In this document: positions 6,335 through 9,380 of the stretch, in pieces | Numbering within the stretch: position 1 is the stretch's first letter | Layout: each line of letters starts with the position of its first letter | Assembly: GCA_946999025.1 (NCBI GenBank) | Contig: CAMQBP010000063.1 | Coordinates: 1-9,380, forward strand | Length of the DNA: 9,380 bases | From: an uncultured Prevotella sp. | GTDB lineage: Bacteria; Bacteroidota; Bacteroidia; Bacteroidales; Bacteroidaceae | Direction: 5' to 3' | Position numbers and translations under genes: made by a program | Notes under the pieces: model-generated | Seen by the model: only the letters and a program-made list of their open reading frames with translations | Database searches by the model: none | Told to the model about the DNA's origin: nothing

Positions 6335-7378
6335 CTAAAATCGCGTCATCACCTCAATAACGAACTTGTCTTTCTCCGATACTTTGGCCAGGTTATCGTG
6401 CTCATAGAAATATTTTTCGTAGTTCACACGGAGGTCAGAAATGAAGGGCTTGTCGATACTCAGCGTCACCCCGCCGGTCAATCGAGAGCGTTTATAGTCG
6501 TTGACAATCAACACGCCCGTCTCATCCCTCACGCCATTGGCATACCGGAAACCATCACTGTGGTCGGTCATGTAATCAAAGCGCAGCAACGGGGATATCT
6601 TAGAGAAGAAACACCGCTTCAACGGAATGTCATAGTTGACAAAAGCGTCGACAGAATGTACGGCATCGAAAGCCTCTTTGTCATAGTGTTTGTAGAGGTA
6701 CTCCACTTCGGCGTGCCAGCCATTCGCGTGGTAATACATCCCAGCATCGTACATCATGACGGTAAGATGGTCGGGGTTGATTTTCTGAGTGCTGAGGGTG
6801 ATGTTCCATCCGCCTGGGATAAAAGCCTGCAACTTGGTAGAGAAATTGACTTGACGGGTCCAGAAATCTACCTGATTGGTCAGTCCCGAACCATTAAAGA
6901 CACCACCTTCGATACGCATGGGGATGCCCAACTTGAAGTTATAACCCACCGTCAGACCCACGTCGCGCACGTTGCCTACTTGCTTTGCGATGAACGAACG
7001 ATTGGCAAAATATTGCTCGTGAGGCGACCGATGCGCATCAATGGTGAAGGGCACGCGCATCTGTCCGATGGTCAACTGCACGCTATCAAGCGGAACCAGC
7101 CGCGTATAGGCGTCCAGCATCCTTATCTTTCCTTTATCAGAGAGGTCAATCTCGGCCTTGTAAGAAACTCGGGGAGCCGCCCTACCCGTCAAGCTGAAGC
7201 GCGCCGTACGCACCTGGAAGCGGCCCTTTTGATCATCGGGCTGGTATTCAAATTTACCGCGGATGGTTCCGTCTATTTTGGGTTTGTAGTCTACATTGTC
7301 ACTTTGCTGTGCCCGAACAACGACTGAATGAAACAGCAAGAAAAGCACGGCAAAGAGGGTTTGGATATTTCTCTTCAT
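6335..7378 (-). CDS. OprP/OprO-like outer membrane porin (Porin_O_P family)
   Basis: This is an outer-membrane beta-barrel of the phosphate-selective porin O/P family, expected to let anions such as phosphate or other small solutes into the periplasm. I start it at the ATG at 7378 (347 residues). That gives a clean signal peptide, MKRNIQTLF then a hydrophobic core and VRA before Gln24. An in-frame ATG 36 nt further upstream lies beyond the promoter -7 box, so it should not be in the message. Family-like features are the early IRGKFEYQPDD strand, FQVRTARFSLTGRAAPRVSYKAEIDL, QLTIGQMRVPF and a run of alternating hydrophobic strands. The final residues VMTRF end in Phe, as expected for BAM-assembled barrels. 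It is divergently arranged with an LRR gene and ppk1. A phosphate role is suggested by that context; substrate choice in Bacteroidetes members is not known from sequence. Confidence 0.85.
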   Translation of the reverse strand: MKRNIQTLFAVLFLLFHSVVVRAQQSDNVDYKPKIDGTIRGKFEYQPDDQKGRFQVRTARFSLTGRAAPRVSYKAEIDLSDKGKIRMLDAYTRLVPLDSVQLTIGQMRVPFTIDAHRSPHEQYFANRSFIAKQVGNVRDVGLTVGYNFKLGIPMRIEGGVFNGSGLTNQVDFWTRQVNFSTKLQAFIPGGWNITLSTQKINPDHLTVMMYDAGMYYHANGWHAEVEYLYKHYDKEAFDAVHSVDAFVNYDIPLKRCFFSKISPLLRFDYMTDHSDGFRYANGVRDETGVLIVNDYKRSRLTGGVTLSIDKPFISDLRVNYEKYFYEHDNLAKVSEKDKFVIEVMTRF

Positions 7379-7402
7379 TAGTCTATCATGTGAATTTGGT
7401 TG

Positions 7403-7433
7403 CAAAATTAACATTCAAATGTTTCATTTTCAA
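7403..7433 (-). promoter_or_regulatory. Promoter of the porin gene
   Basis: On the minus strand TTG (7433 to 7431), a 20-nt spacer and TAATTTTG (7410 to 7403) fit the Bacteroidetes -33/-7 pattern, with the same spacing as the rplM promoter. Transcription would start near 7397 and leave a leader of about 20 nt. This decides the porin start codon at 7378. Confidence 0.72.
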
Positions 7434-7454
7434 TACATATTTATTACAATTGCA

Positions 7455-7543
7455 TGTTGCAGAATGGAAGATTTGTAACCTTACGACCTTGAAAATAACA
7501 TAAAGAACTTCTAATTGTTGCACGAATGTAACAGAATTGTAAA
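7455..7543. repeat. Two direct-repeat copies between divergent promoters, possible operators
   Basis: TGTTGCAGAATG (7455-7466) recurs as TGTTGCACGAATG (7516-7528) with one extra base. Each copy is followed by a TTGTAA a few bases on (about 7473-7478 and 7537-7542). The left copy lies 45-69 nt upstream of the porin -7 box and the right copy 33-60 nt upstream of the LRR-gene -7 box. The placement suits a shared regulator, but two copies could also arise by chance in AT-rich DNA. Confidence 0.35.
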
Positions 7544-7575
7544 AAACAATACAACCGTATTTCGCTTTTATATGG

Positions 7576-7583
7576 TATTTTTG
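7576..7583 (+). promoter_or_regulatory. -7 box of the LRR-ppk1 unit
   Basis: TATTTTTG matches TAnnTTTG exactly and lies 23 nt before the LRR start codon, leaving a leader of about 15-20 nt. No good TTG is present about 20 nt upstream, so the -33 element is weak, which can mean dependence on an activator. Confidence 0.6.
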
Positions 7584-7606
7584 CACAAAACTTATTATCA
7601 ACTTAT

Positions 7607-8497
7607 ATGAAGGAGAACAAAAAACTCATCAAAGACGTTCTGAAGAAACATGTGAATCGGGAGGACAAATTTGAGAATCTCGTTTTGAACCTCGCTCTCA
7701 AGCGGATGGCTGGCGCCAAGAAAGATGAAGAGGGCGTTTACTATTCGAAGAAGCAGAAACGTGTCATCATGGCCACAAAAACGCTGGAAGGCACGTACGA
7801 TATCCCTGAAGGGACCGAGATAATCGACGATGACGCCTTTTGGGGATGCGCCTTCCTGGAGCAAGTAAACATCCCGGAAACCGTTACACACATTGGCAAC
7901 GAAGCTTTTTCACGATGCATGTCCTTGAAAGAACTGGTGATTCCTGCCACCGTTGAAACCCTCGGCCATAATCCGTTCGTAGGCCTCAACAGCGAACACA
8001 TCGTGTGCAAATCAGAACATTTCGTCATTGAGAACAAACTGATGTTCACCGCCGACCGCAAGAAGCTCATCGCCTGTCTGACCGATGCGGCGATGGTCAT
8101 CATTCCAAAGGGCGTGGTGGAGATTCAAGATTTTGCCTTTTCTCGTCGCCGCAGGTTGAAGAAAGTAATCATACCCGACACGGTTGAGGTCATTGGCAGT
8201 GACGCTTTCTCCGATTGCGATGCCTTGGAAAAGGTCACTCTTCCTGCTTCGGTCAGAATGGTTGAGCCACATGCCTTCGCTGAATGTGACCGTCTGAAGA
8301 AGCTGACATTCTTAGGAACCGTAGAACACATCGCGCGCACATCCGTTTCCAATTGTGACGCTCTGAAGAAAATCATCGTCCCAGAAGGTTCCTCGGCTCA
8401 ATACATCAAGCAGTTGCATATCCCCCTGGAACTGGAAGACATCGTGATAGAAAACACAGAGCGAAAAGAACAGCAGAAACAAGTGCCGCAATCCTAA
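7607..8497 (+). CDS. BspA-type leucine-rich-repeat protein, apparently cytoplasmic
   Basis: The 296-residue protein carries about seven 23-residue LRR_5 (BspA/Treponema type) repeats. Residues 66-134 hold three units, for example IPETVTHIGNEAFSRCMSLK at 89. A 31-residue interruption follows (about 135-165, with FVIENKLMFTADRKKLIA). Four more units run from 166 to 257, including IPDTVEVIGSDAFSDCDALE at 189. Repeats of this class form a curved protein-binding scaffold. The first 65 residues are charged and helical-looking (MKENKKLIKDVLKKHVNRED), with no signal peptide or lipobox, so the product should stay in the cytoplasm, unlike surface BspA adhesins. It ends with a Gln/Lys-rich tail. No enzymatic motif is visible. 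It is followed by ppk1 after 54 nt without a visible promoter or terminator, so the two are probably cotranscribed. Its partner is unknown. Confidence 0.92.
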   Translation: MKENKKLIKDVLKKHVNREDKFENLVLNLALKRMAGAKKDEEGVYYSKKQKRVIMATKTLEGTYDIPEGTEIIDDDAFWGCAFLEQVNIPETVTHIGNEAFSRCMSLKELVIPATVETLGHNPFVGLNSEHIVCKSEHFVIENKLMFTADRKKLIACLTDAAMVIIPKGVVEIQDFAFSRRRRLKKVIIPDTVEVIGSDAFSDCDALEKVTLPASVRMVEPHAFAECDRLKKLTFLGTVEHIARTSVSNCDALKKIIVPEGSSAQYIKQLHIPLELEDIVIENTERKEQQKQVPQS

Positions 8498-8551
8498 CGA
8501 ACGCTCACCTTTAAAAAATACGACAAAATAACAGTTACCACCCCCCGAAAA

Positions 8552-9380
8552 ATGGCACAAAGCAGAAAAAACAAGCATCGTTACATCGAGAGAGACGTCA
8601 GCTGGATGTATTTCAATCACCGCATCTTGCAAGAAGCGCAAAAGAACACCGTGCCTCTGTTAGAACGACTTTCGTTCTTAGGTATTTACTCCAACAACCT
8701 GGACGAATTCTTCCGAGTAAGAATGGCATCGCTCAATAAGATTTTGGAAAGCACGAAAGTCTCGGCAGCGACAGCGAAAATGATCAAGAAGACCATCAAG
8801 CACATCAACAAACTCAATGAAGAATACAACATTGAGTACGGTAACGCCATCAAGGATGTGTTCGCCGGACTGGAAAAGCACAACATCCGCATGCTTGACG
8901 AGACGCAGCTTAACGAGGAGCAGAAGGCTTTTTTGGATGCGTTTTATTACGACAAGCTCAACGGTTCAACCAATCCCATTTGGCTTTCAGAGATTGATGA
9001 CATCAGTATTTTGGAAGACAATCGTATCTATCTCGCCGTGAAAAGAACCGAAGAGATGAGCCGCAAAACAAAATTTGCCATTATCAAAATACCCGACAGA
9101 ATCTACGGACGCTTCCTGAAAATCCCCTCTTCGGACAATTGTGAGAACTTCATGTACCTGGATGATGTCGTTAGATACTGCCTACCCCTGATTTTCATCG
9201 GACTGAAAGGGTGCACCTACGAGGCTTATTCTTTCAAGTTTACCAAGGATGCGGAAATGGAGGTTGACAACGAAGCTGATTATGGTGCCATGGAACGCAT
9301 CGCCATAGGGGTGAGCAGTAGGAAACGAGGAGAGGCCATACGCATGGTATATGACAAGGACATGCCTGCCGACTTGAAAA
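8552..9380 (+). CDS. ppk1: Polyphosphate kinase 1, N-terminal part
   Basis: PPK1 reversibly builds inorganic polyphosphate from ATP, using an autophosphorylated histidine. The gene runs off the right edge after 276 codons of an expected ~690. The N-terminal domain opens YIERDVSWMYFNHRILQEAQ (11-30). It contains SNNLDEFFRVRMA (47-59), the family's most recognisable N-terminal motif, with an Asn (near 49) that corresponds to the nucleotide-contacting Asn45 of the E. coli enzyme. A later segment, YEAYSFKFTKDAEMEVDNEA (about 229-248), matches the family's entry into the catalytic part. The phosphorylated His lies outside the window. The start MAQSRKNKHRYIERD is preceded by an A-rich stretch. It lies 54 nt after the LRR gene and shares the region with a divergent porin, consistent with phosphate uptake and storage. 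Confidence 0.95.
   Translation, partial: MAQSRKNKHRYIERDVSWMYFNHRILQEAQKNTVPLLERLSFLGIYSNNLDEFFRVRMASLNKILESTKVSAATAKMIKKTIKHINKLNEEYNIEYGNAIKDVFAGLEKHNIRMLDETQLNEEQKAFLDAFYYDKLNGSTNPIWLSEIDDISILEDNRIYLAVKRTEEMSRKTKFAIIKIPDRIYGRFLKIPSSDNCENFMYLDDVVRYCLPLIFIGLKGCTYEAYSFKFTKDAEMEVDNEADYGAMERIAIGVSSRKRGEAIRMVYDKDMPADLK

Noticed and set aside
6398..7327. 309-codon open frame on the plus strand
   Set aside because: It lies wholly inside the porin gene on the opposite strand and shows no domain or signal. The porin reading has a signal peptide, barrel strands, a terminal Phe, a promoter and a terminator.
7379..7414. Upstream ATG at 7414 as the porin start
   Set aside because: It lies upstream of the promoter -7 box (7403-7410) and would put 12 polar residues before the signal peptide.

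Overview
The window reads as a chromosomal segment of a Bacteroidales bacterium, most likely Prevotella or a close relative. This rests on several things seen together: a type IX secretion sortase N-terminus, a phosphate-selective-porin-family outer membrane protein, a BspA-type leucine-rich-repeat protein, promoter boxes of the Bacteroidetes form TAnnTTTG, AT-rich gene starts without a clear Shine-Dalgarno, and degenerate intergenic repeats of a kind I recall from Prevotella genomes. The genus is inference from memory, not from a search.

Layout. Positions 1-1959 (minus strand) hold a two-gene unit: a fumarylacetoacetate-hydrolase-family enzyme followed after 17 nt by porU, of which only the N-terminal ~441 codons are present. 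Its promoter lies at about 2018-2049. Positions 2131-5344 (minus strand) hold the translation cluster rplM-rpsI-rpsB-tsf, closed by a strong terminator at 2060-2094. This cluster has a promoter at about 5489-5519, a structured ~140-nt leader ahead of rplM, a 345-nt rpsI-rpsB junction filled with degenerate tandem repeats, and a terminator-like hairpin inside the rpsB-tsf junction. Positions 5521-6334 are about 0.8 kb with no convincing gene, containing four degenerate ~22-bp repeat units and scattered weak hairpins. Positions 6335-7378 (minus strand) encode an OprP-like porin with its own terminator and promoter. Reading the other way from the shared intergenic region are a cytoplasmic LRR_5 protein (7607-8497) and ppk1 (8552 to the right edge, N-terminal 276 codons).

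How the parts fit. PorU needs the rest of the type IX secretion system, encoded elsewhere. Its FAH-family neighbour is, as I recall, also its neighbour in Porphyromonas gingivalis. The ribosomal cluster is housekeeping, but three of its noncoding stretches look regulatory. The porin and PPK1 together suggest an anion/phosphate uptake and polyphosphate storage locus, with an LRR protein that lacks an export signal as an unexplained partner. I found no tRNA, rRNA, CRISPR array, insertion sequence or phage gene. There is no clear wholly new system; the points most worth a second look are the regulatory RNA candidates, the repeats at the rpsI-rpsB junction, and the cytoplasmic LRR protein beside ppk1.
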